64,000 nt of DNA from Catellicoccus marimammalium M35/04/3 (GCF_000313915.1 NZ_AMYT01000011.1:141173-205172), one strand, 5' to 3'; counted from the first letter of the stretch, positions 53,100-63,393 are shown. Numbers and translations: made by a program. The notes: generated by a model not told the origin, from the sequence alone.

Positions 53100-54245
53100 A
53101 TGATTCAATTATTACATTTAGCAGATTTACATTTAGGAAAATCTTTATATGGACAATCTAGATTAGAAGAACAAAAAGAAGCATTAGAGCAAATCATTCA
53201 ATATGTAAGTAATCATGAAATTGATGGAATTCTTTTGGCTGGCGATATCTTTGATACGAAACGTCCATCCATCGCTGCTCGAAAACTATATGAAGATTTT
53301 GTTCTACAAATTACAGAATATTGTCCTTTATATGCCATTGCTGGAAATCATGATCAAGGAGAAGGATTACAATTATTTTCTCCATTATTTGCTAAACATC
53401 AATATTATATTTCTGGAACACTAGAATATCCTTGGGCGCATTACCAAATAAAAAAAGGTAATGATATCGTGAATATTTATTTATTACCATACTATTACTA
53501 TACACAAGTAAAAAAAGAATATAGTGATACATTGTCAGAAATAGATTGGTTAAGAAAAGAAATTCAAAAATTATCATTAAACTCTAACGAAATAAATCTT
53601 TTAGTCACACATTTATTTGTAGATTTATATGATAACCAAGACTTTTCTGATTTGGCTTCAGGATCTGAGATGATTACACAAGTAGGAACTTTAGAAGCAT
53701 TACCAAGAGAATTATTTTCTGACTTTGATTATGTTGCTCTAGGACATATTCATCGACCACAGTGGAGTGTTGATCAAAAAATTGGTTATGCAGGAGCACT
53801 TTTACCTTATGCATTTGATGAACAAATGGAAAAGTCTTTTACTTTATTAACGATTGATAATCATCAAATTAGTCATAAAGAAATTCCCATTCAATATAAA
53901 AAAAATCTAGTCACTATTACAGGAACAATCGAAGAAATTCAACAACAAGCACTCAATGTGTCTGATAATGATTATGTAAAACTAGTGATTCAAGAAAAAA
54001 ATATTGTAGAAAACGCTAAAGACCGATTTCAATCTCTATTCCCTAATTTATTAACTATCGAACAAGAAATTTCTCAAGAATGGATAGAGAAAGAGAGAGA
54101 AAATAAAGAATTACCATCGTTGGAAAATAATCTTTTTTCTTATTTTTCTACTTTTTATCAAGAAAAGATGGGAGAAGAATTGAATTCAACACAAAAAAGT
54201 TATTTAGAAGAAAAATTACAGTCATTAGATGAGGAGATTTTATGA
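53100..54245 (+). CDS. sbcD: Exonuclease SbcD (Mre11-type nuclease subunit)
   Basis: 381 aa. Metal-dependent nuclease of the SbcCD complex that opens hairpins and blocked ends. Phosphoesterase motifs: Asp9 and His11 in LADLHLGKS, GDIFD, GNHDQG, and GHIHRP. The frame is open from 53025, but that would translate the terminator and promoter; GAAGGAAGAG before the ATG at 53100 fixes the start. It overlaps sbcC by ATGA. Confidence 0.95.
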   Translation: MIQLLHLADLHLGKSLYGQSRLEEQKEALEQIIQYVSNHEIDGILLAGDIFDTKRPSIAARKLYEDFVLQITEYCPLYAIAGNHDQGEGLQLFSPLFAKHQYYISGTLEYPWAHYQIKKGNDIVNIYLLPYYYYTQVKKEYSDTLSEIDWLRKEIQKLSLNSNEINLLVTHLFVDLYDNQDFSDLASGSEMITQVGTLEALPRELFSDFDYVALGHIHRPQWSVDQKIGYAGALLPYAFDEQMEKSFTLLTIDNHQISHKEIPIQYKKNLVTITGTIEEIQQQALNVSDNDYVKLVIQEKNIVENAKDRFQSLFPNLLTIEQEISQEWIEKERENKELPSLENNLFSYFSTFYQEKMGEELNSTQKSYLEEKLQSLDEEIL

Positions 54246-57200
54246 GAATACAGAAATTAAAAATAAAAGGATTTGGCTCCTTTTATGAAGAAACAACCGT
54301 TGACTTTGCTAAATTGACAAAAGAACATAATATTTTTCTAATTCATGGAAAAACAGGAAGCGGAAAAACAACTATTTTTTCAGCTATTTTATGTGCTTTA
54401 TATGGACAAGGTTCTAATCAAAGAAAACCGGTCGATCTTGTTAGTAAGTACATGCAAGAAAAAGAAAGTATGGTTTTAGATTTGTATTACCAAATTGAAA
54501 TGACAAATTATCATATTCATCGAGAATATAGTGGAAAAGGATTAGCAAAAGGGAAAAAACATTATTTGGAACAACAAAAAGGCGATGATTGGGAAGTCTT
54601 GGCTGTAGGAGCAACAGAAGTAACCCAATTTGTTACAGAACAACTTGGAGTAACACAAAAGCAATTTTCACAAATTGCTATGTTGCAACAAGGAACGATT
54701 AATCATTTATTGACTGCAACAAAAAAAGAAAGAAAAGAATTTTTGAAGGATTTATTTAAATCTTTCTCTTTGGATGAGTTAAAAGAGAGTGTAAAAGAAG
54801 ATTTTAAAAAAATACAACAAAAAGGAAAAAAACAAGAAGTCCAATTGCAAGATCGCTGGCAAGAAATCCAAAAAGAATTTTTCTTATCTGAAGAGAAAAA
54901 TTGGCAACATATGTCACAATCAAAATTAAGAGATTTTATTGAAGAACAACATCAAAAACAGAGTGAAGAGATTCAAAGACTAACAGAAGAAAAAGAAAAG
55001 AAACAAGCACAGCAAAAAAGAATTGAAGAAGAAATAGAAGAGTGGAAAAAATATTTAGAGTTACAAGAGAAAAAAGAGCAATGGGTAAATGAATGGCAAC
55101 AACTACAAGATACTAAGTTAGAGTATGAAAATAAAAAAATAGTATTAAAAAGAATTGAAGAAGATTATCCTTTGGTAGAAATTTATCGTCAAAAAGAAGA
55201 ATTAGAAAGCTCTTTTTTGAAGAAAGAAGAAGATTGGAAAGAAAAGCAAGAGCAACTTCTTTTACTAGAAGAAGTTCTATGTCAATTACAAGAAAATTAT
55301 GACCAAGAAGCATTTAAAGAAAAAGAAGCTACCTTAAAAAAAGAGCAACAAAGTTTAGAACAACAATATCAAAAATTAAAAGAACAATTGCGATTCATAG
55401 AAAAAAAAGTAGCATATGAAAAGGAAGAAGCTCTTTTAGAGGAAAAATTAAAAAGTAAAAAAGAAGAATGGGAACGTTTAGATCATCTTATATCTTCTTT
55501 ACTTGATTTTTCTATTTGGGAAGAAGAATACCAAAAAGAAAAGCAAGCTTACTTAGAGCAACAACAGCAATGGCAAGAAGAACAAAAAGAATACAGAATA
55601 CTAAAAGAAAATTATGAGTCCTATTGTTTGTTAGCAGAAAAGAAAAATGAAAAATTATTAGAAATAGAAAAATTAGAAGAGAAACAGAAAGAAAGTACAC
55701 TTCTTTGGCAAACGAAAAATGAACAATATTTGAGACATTATTCAGTAATCTTAGCTGCACATTTAAAAGACGGAAAGCCATGTCCTGTTTGTGGATCTTG
55801 TGAGCATCCAAAAAAAGCCAAGGCAGATGAAAATGAAGGAGTAACCGAAGAAGAATTACAAATTTATCGTCAACAAGCAGAAAAGGATCAACAACAATGG
55901 TGGCAAGCAAAAGAAAAATTCCAACAATTAGTGCAAGAACAAGAAGTGATATCTTGTCAATTGGAGAAACAATCTCCTGTTCAACGATTTAATGTTTTTT
56001 TAGAAGAAAAGAAACAAAGATTACTAATGCAAGAAAAAGAGTTGAGTCAAGAAGAACAAAGATTAGAAGAAGAAAAGGGTATCTACCTAGAACAAAAAGA
56101 ATTGGCAAAAAACTACCAAATACAAAAAGATATACTTTTTTCAAAAATACAAGAAATAGAAGGCTCCATCCATGCCAAACAAGAATTAATTCAATCTATT
56201 CATTTAGAATTAAGTCAAGAAGCATTAAACAAAGAAATCACAGAAATTCATTTACAGGAACAAAAAGACGAAATTGCCAAAATTATTCAGCAACAAGAAG
56301 TATTACAACAAAGAAAACAAACGCAAGAATCTGAGTTAGAAGAAAAACGGCAAAAAATTACTTTGATGGAAGGACAATTCCAAAGCTTATCAATACAAGT
56401 AGAAGAACTAAAACAAAAAAAAGAAAAAATTGATGAGCAATGGGAAATCCTTTGGAAAAAATATCAGATCAAAGAAGGAATTCATCATTTTTCCAAAGAG
56501 ATTATTGAGCAACTAACAAGAGAAAAACAATTGGAATCTACTTATATTATTGAGTGTACAAAATATGAACAAAAGAAAAAGCAATTAGAAGAAGAACGAG
56601 AAGCTTTAGAGAAGACAACTTTACCTTTACCTCATCATTCGTTAATAGAAGATAGAGAAGAAAAAGAAAAATTACAGCTCCAACAACAAGAATTATCTAA
56701 GATTATTGGAGAAAGAATGCATCGTTTATTGTGGAGTGAAAACAAATTCCAAGAAATATGGCAATTAAAAGAGCAAACAAAAGAAAACGACGAAATTTAT
56801 CAATGGCTAGAACCTATTTATTCTTTATTAACGATTAGTAAAAATGGTCAACAAAGTTTTGAAGACTATGTTTTATACTTATATTTTGAACAGGTTATTT
56901 ACTTTGCAAATTTACGTTTACAAAAATTAACACATCAACGTTATGAGCTAAAAGTGGATAAAGAATTATCTCTTTGGATTTTAGACTATGAAAATGGAAA
57001 ATTACGTAGTCCTAATACTCTTTCTGGAGGTGAAAAGTTTAAATTTACTCTATCTCTGGCATTAGGATTAAGTGATTTAATTACGAATCGCCATAGTAAA
57101 ATCCATATCTCTTCTTTATTTATCGATGAAGGATTTGGTTCTTTAGATGAAGATTCTCTAAATGAAGTATTATCACTATTAAATGATTTAGCAGTAGAAG

Positions 57201-57337
57201 GTAATGAAAGAATTATTGGTATTATTTCACACATTGATTTATTGAAAGAAGCTATTCCTAATCAATTACAAGTAATGAATTATTCTTTACTAGATATAAA
57301 AAAAAGAAAAGGAAGCCGAATTGAACAGAGGAAATAA
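54242..57337 (+). CDS. sbcC: Exonuclease SbcC (Rad50-type ATPase subunit)
   Basis: 1031 aa SMC-like ATPase that partners SbcD. Walker A GKTGSGKTT (about 36-44), long Glu/Lys/Gln-rich coiled coils on either side of the zinc hook CPVC (Cys514, Cys517), ABC signature LSGGEKFKF (about 927) and Walker B LFIDEGFGSLDE (about 959). The length is normal for the family. Coupled to sbcD. Confidence 0.96.
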   Translation: MRIQKLKIKGFGSFYEETTVDFAKLTKEHNIFLIHGKTGSGKTTIFSAILCALYGQGSNQRKPVDLVSKYMQEKESMVLDLYYQIEMTNYHIHREYSGKGLAKGKKHYLEQQKGDDWEVLAVGATEVTQFVTEQLGVTQKQFSQIAMLQQGTINHLLTATKKERKEFLKDLFKSFSLDELKESVKEDFKKIQQKGKKQEVQLQDRWQEIQKEFFLSEEKNWQHMSQSKLRDFIEEQHQKQSEEIQRLTEEKEKKQAQQKRIEEEIEEWKKYLELQEKKEQWVNEWQQLQDTKLEYENKKIVLKRIEEDYPLVEIYRQKEELESSFLKKEEDWKEKQEQLLLLEEVLCQLQENYDQEAFKEKEATLKKEQQSLEQQYQKLKEQLRFIEKKVAYEKEEALLEEKLKSKKEEWERLDHLISSLLDFSIWEEEYQKEKQAYLEQQQQWQEEQKEYRILKENYESYCLLAEKKNEKLLEIEKLEEKQKESTLLWQTKNEQYLRHYSVILAAHLKDGKPCPVCGSCEHPKKAKADENEGVTEEELQIYRQQAEKDQQQWWQAKEKFQQLVQEQEVISCQLEKQSPVQRFNVFLEEKKQRLLMQEKELSQEEQRLEEEKGIYLEQKELAKNYQIQKDILFSKIQEIEGSIHAKQELIQSIHLELSQEALNKEITEIHLQEQKDEIAKIIQQQEVLQQRKQTQESELEEKRQKITLMEGQFQSLSIQVEELKQKKEKIDEQWEILWKKYQIKEGIHHFSKEIIEQLTREKQLESTYIIECTKYEQKKKQLEEEREALEKTTLPLPHHSLIEDREEKEKLQLQQQELSKIIGERMHRLLWSENKFQEIWQLKEQTKENDEIYQWLEPIYSLLTISKNGQQSFEDYVLYLYFEQVIYFANLRLQKLTHQRYELKVDKELSLWILDYENGKLRSPNTLSGGEKFKFTLSLALGLSDLITNRHSKIHISSLFIDEGFGSLDEDSLNEVLSLLNDLAVEGNERIIGIISHIDLLKEAIPNQLQVMNYSLLDIKKRKGSRIEQRK

Positions 57338-57339
57338 AA

Positions 57340-57371
57340 TAAAAAGCTCAGAATTATTCTGAGCTTTTTTC
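57340..57371. terminator. Bidirectional terminator after sbcC
   Basis: Stem AAAAGCTCAGAA/TTCTGAGCTTTT. Confidence 0.92.
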
Positions 57372-58067
57372 TTATTTAAGAGCTTGTTCAATGAAATCTT
57401 TTCCTGCATCATTCGTTACAAACTGATAGCTTCCATTGTTCCATTGTAAATTAATTTTATATTGATTATTGCTTTCCTTCTCAACATTGCAATCTACTTG
57501 ATTTAAAGGAATAATTTCTGTTCCTTGATTTAATCGAGTAACTTCCAACTCTTGATTTTTTACTTGAATACGATTATGTTGATTTTCTAATTCTTGACCT
57601 TTTAAGGTTAGGACATTATTGGAAGCTGTTGATCCCTTATCAGAATCAGGAATTTTTTCTAATCCTTTTGTATCTACATCTTTTGTTAAGTCAATTTTTT
57701 TATTAGGTTGTTCTTTTTGTTGTTCTTTTTGAGGTTGTCCTTCAATTTGAATATCGATTTCTTCCTTTGCTGAAGAAGCAGGTATTTCTTTTTGCTCTAT
57801 GGATTCACTAGAAGACTCTGTTTCTTCCTCTACAATAGTAGAAGAAGTACTTTCATTACTAGAAGATTCCGCACTACTTATTGTATCTGTAGAAGAAGAA
57901 TTGGTAGAATTTGAGCCCGATGCATGCAATCCAAAGTAAAGAAGCAAGCCGGCAATAATTACAACAATCGCAACGATAACACCAATAATGATTTTCTTTT
58001 TCTTTTGTTTTTCTTTTTCTTCATGTTGCTCTTCACGTGTTTTTGGTTCTTGATTTGATTCGTTCAT
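57372..58067 (-). CDS. Single-pass membrane protein with Ser/Glu-rich extracellular stalk
   Basis: 231 aa. Charged cytoplasmic N terminus (Lys/Glu-rich, 1-25), one membrane helix (about 26-47), a long Ser/Thr/Glu/Gln-rich stalk (50-130) and a small C-terminal domain of about 90 residues ending AGKDFIEQALK. No family is recognised; the shape suggests a surface sensor or binding protein. GGGTTGA-type weak ribosome binding site. Confidence 0.72.
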   Translation of the reverse strand: MNESNQEPKTREEQHEEKEKQKKKKIIIGVIVAIVVIIAGLLLYFGLHASGSNSTNSSSTDTISSAESSSNESTSSTIVEEETESSSESIEQKEIPASSAKEEIDIQIEGQPQKEQQKEQPNKKIDLTKDVDTKGLEKIPDSDKGSTASNNVLTLKGQELENQHNRIQVKNQELEVTRLNQGTEIIPLNQVDCNVEKESNNQYKINLQWNNGSYQFVTNDAGKDFIEQALK

Positions 58068-58126
58068 TTTCTATCAACCCTTTCTCATTCTCTATTAAAA
58101 TTATACCATTAATGAAAAGAATAAAA

Positions 58127-58160
58127 AAAGAAAAGCCCTAATAGTGTGGACTTTTCTTTT
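58127..58160 (-). terminator. Terminator of the DUF896 gene
   Basis: Interrupted stem AAAAGAAAAG/CTTTTCTTTT with inner CC/GG pairs; T-run on the minus strand. Confidence 0.65.
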
Positions 58161-58169
58161 AATATAACA

Positions 58170-58427
58170 TTATTGGTTATCTTCTTCAGAACGTTGGTGA
58201 ATACCTTTTTCTGCTTGGATTTTTTTCAATTTATCAGGAGTTACATCGTTACCATCAGGATCAACAATTTTCATCCCTTCAATGGTATTTCTCATTCCTC
58301 CACGAAAAGCAGCTAAGTATTCTTCGTGTAGTCCTTTACGTTCTTGAGCTTCTTCTTCTGTTAATGTTCCTTCTTTTTTCTTACGACTTAATTCGTTAAT
58401 ACGATCTAATTTATCTTGACTTAACAT
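58170..58427 (-). CDS. DUF896 protein (YnzC-like)
   Basis: 85 aa. Helical hairpin INELSRKKKEGTLTEEE and the conserved YLAAFRGGMRNTIEGMKIVDPDG split over the middle. Conserved in Firmicutes, some members in the SOS regulon; its molecular role is unknown. GGAGGAAA-type site before the ATG. Confidence 0.92.
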   Translation of the reverse strand: MLSQDKLDRINELSRKKKEGTLTEEEAQERKGLHEEYLAAFRGGMRNTIEGMKIVDPDGNDVTPDKLKKIQAEKGIHQRSEEDNQ

Positions 58428-58540
58428 AAAATTTCCTCCTTGATTTCTTTTGTTTTTAGTTTAGTTCCTTTGTTATTAAATTGCAAGAATTGTGCTAAAG
58501 AAAAAAGAACATGCTATTCTTATTGAAAAGGAGACATAAA

Positions 58541-59734
58541 ATGAAAAAGTATCAAATAGAAAACAAAACACAAGCAAGAACCCATATTTTTTATCGACAA
58601 GCAAAAGAATTAACTGAATTACTTTGGGAATTACCAAAAGAAAAAGGGCTAGAGCGTTGTCTTTTAGCTCGTACGATTTTTGAACAGTTGATTTCACTAG
58701 CTTTTATTTATCAACCAGGATCAGAGGCTAAGGATAGAGAGAAATTGTTAGATTATTCGGTAAAGAGACGTCAATTATTACAATTAGAGAAATGTAATGA
58801 TCGTAAAATTTTTGCTTATCCTTTGAAAAAAATTTCTTTTTCTGTCATGCCTTTAGCTGATCAAATGAGAGATCAATTTACAGAAATTGCTCTGCATTAT
58901 ATGAAAAAGGAAACCTTAGACAAAGATTATCGTACTCGTCGTTGGTATCGATCTATCTATCAAGGACAAGCAATTGAGAATTTACATGATGTTTCTTCTG
59001 CTTTGTGCGGTGAAGTGGGAGAGGGGTTATATACTTATTTTTATTCTTTAAATAGTCAATTTACCCATGGATGTCCTTATTTTCCAGAAATGAAAGATTT
59101 TTCTACAAAGAAAAGTGTTGTCTGGCTTTGGAAATATCTTTTTGGCGAAGAGAAAGAGCAAGAAGAGTTACTACAACAAGAAGATTTTTTGAAAAAAAGA
59201 GGAGAGAAAGCATCTATTCTTTTAAATCAAGATTTGTTTTTAGTTATGTTAAATAAAAATATTCATTCTCTTTTACAAACAGTAAAAGAATGGATTGAAG
59301 AAAAACGAGTTTCTTATGGAATAAGTGTTTTGTTACGTCCTCTTTACGCCATGATTTCTTTCTATGGTGAAGGAAAACAAAATCAAGGGTTATGGCAAGG
59401 AAAAGCAGAGCAGAAAATCCAAAGATTAAACCAAACAATGAATAAATTAAATGTACCTTTTCTTTTTTACTGGGAAGAAAAAGAAGAAAATGAAGAAGAG
59501 TTAGAAAATATTTCTTCTTCCCCTTATCGGTTACCAATCAAAGATCGTTGGTGTAAGCAAATTGGATTACAATATTTATCCGTTCCAGCACATGGCATTG
59601 CTTTCCCTTATTTTTATACGATGCAAAAACAAAGATTTACATTGTATCATCATCGAACACTTGCGAAGTTAAATAAAGAGCTTTATCATTTGTTGGAGAA
59701 AAATTTTATAAAAATCAATCAACAAAAAGGGTAG
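58541..59734 (+). CDS. Protein with a DUF5677-like helical domain
   Basis: 397 aa, soluble. The N-terminal 190 residues are helical, with CLLARTIFEQLISLAFIY, a long middle, and YSLNSQFTHG, the arrangement of DUF5677 proteins (Arg/Glu in an early helix, S-x-x-x-H late). The C-terminal 200 residues are unrecognised. AAAGGAG precedes the ATG at 58541. It is monocistronic. The function is unknown; the domain call is tentative. Confidence 0.75.
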   Translation: MKKYQIENKTQARTHIFYRQAKELTELLWELPKEKGLERCLLARTIFEQLISLAFIYQPGSEAKDREKLLDYSVKRRQLLQLEKCNDRKIFAYPLKKISFSVMPLADQMRDQFTEIALHYMKKETLDKDYRTRRWYRSIYQGQAIENLHDVSSALCGEVGEGLYTYFYSLNSQFTHGCPYFPEMKDFSTKKSVVWLWKYLFGEEKEQEELLQQEDFLKKRGEKASILLNQDLFLVMLNKNIHSLLQTVKEWIEEKRVSYGISVLLRPLYAMISFYGEGKQNQGLWQGKAEQKIQRLNQTMNKLNVPFLFYWEEKEENEEELENISSSPYRLPIKDRWCKQIGLQYLSVPAHGIAFPYFYTMQKQRFTLYHHRTLAKLNKELYHLLEKNFIKINQQKG

Positions 59735-59813
59735 GAATAGAAACTACCCTTACTTTTCTTACTTTTCCTTGTTATAATAGGAAAGAATCTATATAAGAAA
59801 GGCACGTGACATC

Positions 59814-60977
59814 ATGCGTCTAGAAGAACGAATTTATTTTGATAATAGTGCGACTACTAAAATTCATCCTGAGGTAGCGCAAGCTTATATAAAAACAAGT
59901 GAACAAATTATGGGAAATCCAAGTAGTCTTCACCAATTGGGTAGTCAAGCTTCTTTGTTATTGCGAAAAGCAAGATTGCAAATTGCAGAAACTATGGGTT
60001 GTCAACCGAATGAGATTTTCTTCACTAGTGGTGGAACAGAAGGAGATAACTGGGTTTTAAAAGGAACAGCGATTGAAAAGCGCCGTTATGGAAAACATAT
60101 GCTAATCTCTGCAATCGAACATCCAGCTATTAAAGAAACTGCAGCTCAATTAAGAGAATTAGGTTTTGAAATTGATGAAATTCCTGTAACTAAGGAAGGA
60201 ATTATCGATATTGAAGCCTTTCAATCTTTATTGCGAGAAGATACTATTTTAGTATCTGTCATGGCAGTGAATAATGAAATTGGTACAATTCAACCTATTG
60301 CTCAAGTGGCAGAAATTTTAGAATCTTATCCACAAATTCATTTTCATGTAGATGCTGTACAAGCGATTGGACAAATTCCAACAAAAGATTATTTGGTTCC
60401 AAGAGTGGACTTTGCAACTTTTTCTGCCCATAAATTCCATGGACCACGCGGGATTGGCTTTATTTATTGGAAAGAAGGACGCCGATTAGCTCCTTTATTA
60501 ACCGGTGGTGGTCAAGAACAAAATCAACGTAGCGGAACAGAAAATCTACCTGCAATTGTAGGAATGGCAAAAGCACTACGTCTATTATTTACAAATAATC
60601 AAGAAAAGCGCCAACATGAGCGTGAATTACAACAAACATTACGACAAGCATTGAGTGAATATCAAGATGTTCATTTCTTTACACCTGCTGATGAAACGAT
60701 TACGGCTCCACATATCCTTTGTTTTGGATTAGAAGGAATTCGTGGAGAAGTATTAGTTCATGCCTTAGAACAGCAACATATCTTTATTTCTACGACAAGT
60801 GCTTGCTCTAGTAAAAAAGATTTGAAAATGAATACACTACAAGCAATGAAGGTACCAGAAGACATAGCTGACACTGCCGTTCGTGTAAGTTTCTGCGCAG
60901 AAAATACATTGTCTGAAGTACATAAAATGATTCAAGCTTTTGCTTTATATCATCATCGATTAAAAGATCATTCTTAA
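59814..60977 (+). CDS. Cysteine desulfurase (NifS/IscS-like, ThiI partner)
   Basis: 387 aa PLP enzyme that takes sulfur from cysteine as a persulfide. FDNSATT start, PLP-stacking His103, Schiff-base Lys207 in SAHKFHG, and the sulfur-carrying Cys331 in TTSACSSKK are in place. Lying 18 bases before thiI, it corresponds to NifZ of Bacillus, the dedicated sulfur donor for tRNA thiolation. SufS/Isc roles are less likely. Confidence 0.94.
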   Translation: MRLEERIYFDNSATTKIHPEVAQAYIKTSEQIMGNPSSLHQLGSQASLLLRKARLQIAETMGCQPNEIFFTSGGTEGDNWVLKGTAIEKRRYGKHMLISAIEHPAIKETAAQLRELGFEIDEIPVTKEGIIDIEAFQSLLREDTILVSVMAVNNEIGTIQPIAQVAEILESYPQIHFHVDAVQAIGQIPTKDYLVPRVDFATFSAHKFHGPRGIGFIYWKEGRRLAPLLTGGGQEQNQRSGTENLPAIVGMAKALRLLFTNNQEKRQHERELQQTLRQALSEYQDVHFFTPADETITAPHILCFGLEGIRGEVLVHALEQQHIFISTTSACSSKKDLKMNTLQAMKVPEDIADTAVRVSFCAENTLSEVHKMIQAFALYHHRLKDHS

Positions 60978-60995
60978 AAAAGAAAGGAAAATAGG

Positions 60996-62258
60996 ATGGA
61001 ATATACAGAAATTATGGTTCGCTATGGCGAACTTTCAACGAAAGGGAAAAATCGTAAAACGTTTATCCAACAATTAGCACAAAACGTACGTCAAGCATTA
61101 CGTCCTTTCCCAGAAGTAAAAATCCAAGCGTTACGTGACCGTATGCACTTAGTATTAAATGGTGCAGATGCAAACCAAGTAATGCAACCTTTACAAAAAA
61201 TCTTTGGAATTCAAACTTTCTCTCCAGTAGTGAAAATTGAATTAGATGAAGAAAAATTAAAAGAAACTGCACTAGCAATGATGAAAGATCATTATGTTGC
61301 AGGAGAAACTTTTAAAGTCGTTACAAAACGTGCTTACCATGAATTTATTTGGGATACACACCAAATTAATCAAGAAGTGGGAGGATATTTATTTGAACAT
61401 CTTCCTTATGCAAAAGTAGACATGAAAAATCCAGATGTAACATTGCGTATTGAAGTTCGTATGGATGGAATCTATTTAATGTCTCAAGTGATTAAAGGAA
61501 TGGGTGGATTGCCAGTTGGTTCTAGCGGAAAAGGAATGTTAATGCTTTCTGGTGGAATTGATTCTCCAGTGGCTGGTTATTTGGCCATGAAGCGTGGAGT
61601 GAAAATTGAAGCAGTACATTTTGCTTCTCCACCTTATACAAGCCCACAAGCATTAGTGAAGACGAAACAATTAACTGCAAAACTAGCACCTTATGTGGGT
61701 AGCATTAGCTTTTTAGAAGTTCCTTTTACAGAAATTCAAGAGGAAATTAAAAAAGTAGTTCCTGAAGGATACTTAATGACAGTTACTCGTCGTATGATGG
61801 TTCGTTTATGTGATGCTATTGTGGAACGTCGCCATGGATTAGCGATGATTAATGGAGAGTCTTTAGGACAAGTAGCTTCACAAACCATGCATAGTATGGT
61901 GGCAATCAATGATGTAACAAATACACCAATCTTACGTCCGGTGATTACTATGGATAAATTGGAAATTATTGATATTGCTCAGCAAATTGATACTTACGAT
62001 CTATCCATTCAACCTTTTGAAGATTGCTGTACTATTTTTACACCACCAGCACCAAAAACACGTCCAAAAGTGGAAAAAGCTCGTGAATACGAAGCAAGAT
62101 TGGATGTTGAAGGATTGATTCAACGCTCCTTAGAAGGAATTAAAGTGACAAAAATTGATGCTCAATATGATGAGCACCAAGCAGAAAAAGTTTGGAATAT
62201 TGATGGAGAATTAGTCGCAGAAACTTTTGAAGAAGAAGATTTTTCAGATTTATTATAA
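60996..62258 (+). CDS. thiI: tRNA 4-thiouridine synthase ThiI
   Basis: 420 aa. N-terminal ferredoxin-like/THUMP region, then the adenylating PP-loop LSGGIDSP (184-191). It thiolates U8 of tRNA. It lacks the C-terminal rhodanese domain of the E. coli enzyme, as usual in Firmicutes, so sulfur must come straight from the adjacent desulfurase. AAAGGAAA precedes the ATG. Confidence 0.96.
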   Translation: MEYTEIMVRYGELSTKGKNRKTFIQQLAQNVRQALRPFPEVKIQALRDRMHLVLNGADANQVMQPLQKIFGIQTFSPVVKIELDEEKLKETALAMMKDHYVAGETFKVVTKRAYHEFIWDTHQINQEVGGYLFEHLPYAKVDMKNPDVTLRIEVRMDGIYLMSQVIKGMGGLPVGSSGKGMLMLSGGIDSPVAGYLAMKRGVKIEAVHFASPPYTSPQALVKTKQLTAKLAPYVGSISFLEVPFTEIQEEIKKVVPEGYLMTVTRRMMVRLCDAIVERRHGLAMINGESLGQVASQTMHSMVAINDVTNTPILRPVITMDKLEIIDIAQQIDTYDLSIQPFEDCCTIFTPPAPKTRPKVEKAREYEARLDVEGLIQRSLEGIKVTKIDAQYDEHQAEKVWNIDGELVAETFEEEDFSDLL

Positions 62259-62263
62259 ATAAT

Positions 62264-62297
62264 AAAGAAGCATCTCTTTCATGAGTGCTTCTTTTTC
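62264..62297 (+). terminator. Terminator after thiI
   Basis: AAGAAGCA/TGCTTCTT stem extended by TCTC/GAG pairs; T-run. Confidence 0.8.
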
Positions 62298-62309
62298 TTA
62301 AGGAGAAGT

Positions 62310-62639
62310 ATGCAAAAAGATTGGATTTATATTATTGTTGGCGGCTTATTAGAAATTTTTTGGGCACTAACAATGAAATTATCGGTTGGATTTACTCAAC
62401 CTTTTTGGAGTATAATTACTATTATTTTATTACTAATTAGTTTTTATATTTTTGCTAAAGGGATGGAAAATTTACCAGTAGGAATTGCTTATACAACGTA
62501 TACAGGAATTGGTGCCATCGGTACACTATTATTTGGTATTTTTATTTTACATGAGAGTGTGACAATTCCTAAGATTGGATTTAGTCTCTTACTATTCTTT
62601 GGTATTCTTTTAGTAAAATGGAATTCAAAGGAGGAATAG
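62310..62639 (+). CDS. Paired small multidrug resistance (SMR) protein, subunit 1
   Basis: 109 aa, four helices. Substrate/proton Glu15 in GLLEIFWA, and PVGIAYTTYTGIGAIG in helix 3. Likely half of a heterodimeric EbrAB/YkkCD-type exporter. AAGGAG is upstream. The next gene starts two bases after its stop. Confidence 0.9.
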   Translation: MQKDWIYIIVGGLLEIFWALTMKLSVGFTQPFWSIITIILLLISFYIFAKGMENLPVGIAYTTYTGIGAIGTLLFGIFILHESVTIPKIGFSLLLFFGILLVKWNSKEE

Positions 62640-62640
62640 G

Positions 62641-62955
62641 GTGTACTTATTATTACTAGCTTTAGCCGGTTTATGTGAAACCGTTATGGTCTATACGATG
62701 CGGAAATCAGCGGGATTTAAAGTGAAATCTTGGAGTATCCTTACGATTTTAGTCGCAATTTGTAGTTTGACTTTACTTTCTATTGCCATGACGATGACAG
62801 AAGTAGGAATTGCTTATGGAATTTGGGTCGCTTTAGGATCGGTCGGTTCTCTTCTTGTCGGTACAATTTTATTTAAAGAGCATTTAAACTTAGGGCAATG
62901 GATAGGAATTATTTGTATTATTATTGCTGTGATTGGATTGAAAATGACAGTATAA
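62641..62955 (+). CDS. Paired small multidrug resistance (SMR) protein, subunit 2
   Basis: 104 aa, GTG start, four helices, Glu13 in GLCETVMVY and EVGIAYGIWVALGSVG. AAGGAGG lies in the end of the first gene. Substrates (cationic dyes, quaternary ammonium or guanidinium) cannot be told. No guanidine riboswitch fits in the 50 bases upstream of the pair. Confidence 0.9.
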   Translation: MYLLLLALAGLCETVMVYTMRKSAGFKVKSWSILTILVAICSLTLLSIAMTMTEVGIAYGIWVALGSVGSLLVGTILFKEHLNLGQWIGIICIIIAVIGLKMTV

Positions 62956-62967
62956 AAGGAGAAATAT

Positions 62968-63393
62968 ATGAAACAAAAGATAAAAAATATAGGCATCTTT
63001 GTTCTGAGCTTGCTACTCTTTTGTGGGATAGGAAATATATTTTCTACTCAAGGAGAAGCTAGCTCTTTATCGATAACACAATTGAAGGTAGGAGGAATGC
63101 GTAGTGGAGGAGTGCGCAGTACGCCTAAAACAACAGTTCCTAAAGTGAAAGGAACGATTGTTTCACCTAAAAAAGGATCTTCTACAAAATCTTCACAAAA
63201 GAAAACAGGAAGAACAAAGAAAACAACAAAGAAAACAACTAATACTCGCTATCGTAGTTATGGATTACATCCAGGAGCTTTCTTCCGTGGCTTTATTTCA
63301 GGAATGATGTGGCGTAGAATTGTTTTTGGTGGTGGAACAATCCTTGCTATTTTAATAATTGTCTTTTTCATTTTTTGGCTACGTAGAAGATAA
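62968..63393 (+). CDS. Exported basic membrane protein of unknown function
   Basis: 141 aa. Signal-like N-terminal helix (about 8-27), a very basic Lys/Thr/Ser region (50-95), a Gly/Phe/Arg-rich stretch (HPGAFFRGFISGMMWRR) and a C-terminal helix ending WLRRR. AAAGGAG is upstream and it follows the SMR pair by 12 bases. Not recognised. Confidence 0.7.
   Translation: MKQKIKNIGIFVLSLLLFCGIGNIFSTQGEASSLSITQLKVGGMRSGGVRSTPKTTVPKVKGTIVSPKKGSSTKSSQKKTGRTKKTTKKTTNTRYRSYGLHPGAFFRGFISGMMWRRIVFGGGTILAILIIVFFIFWLRRR

Noticed and set aside
62259..62309. Guanidine-I riboswitch before the SMR pair
   Set aside because: The gap is 51 bases and is occupied by the thiI terminator; no conserved guanidine-I motif is present.
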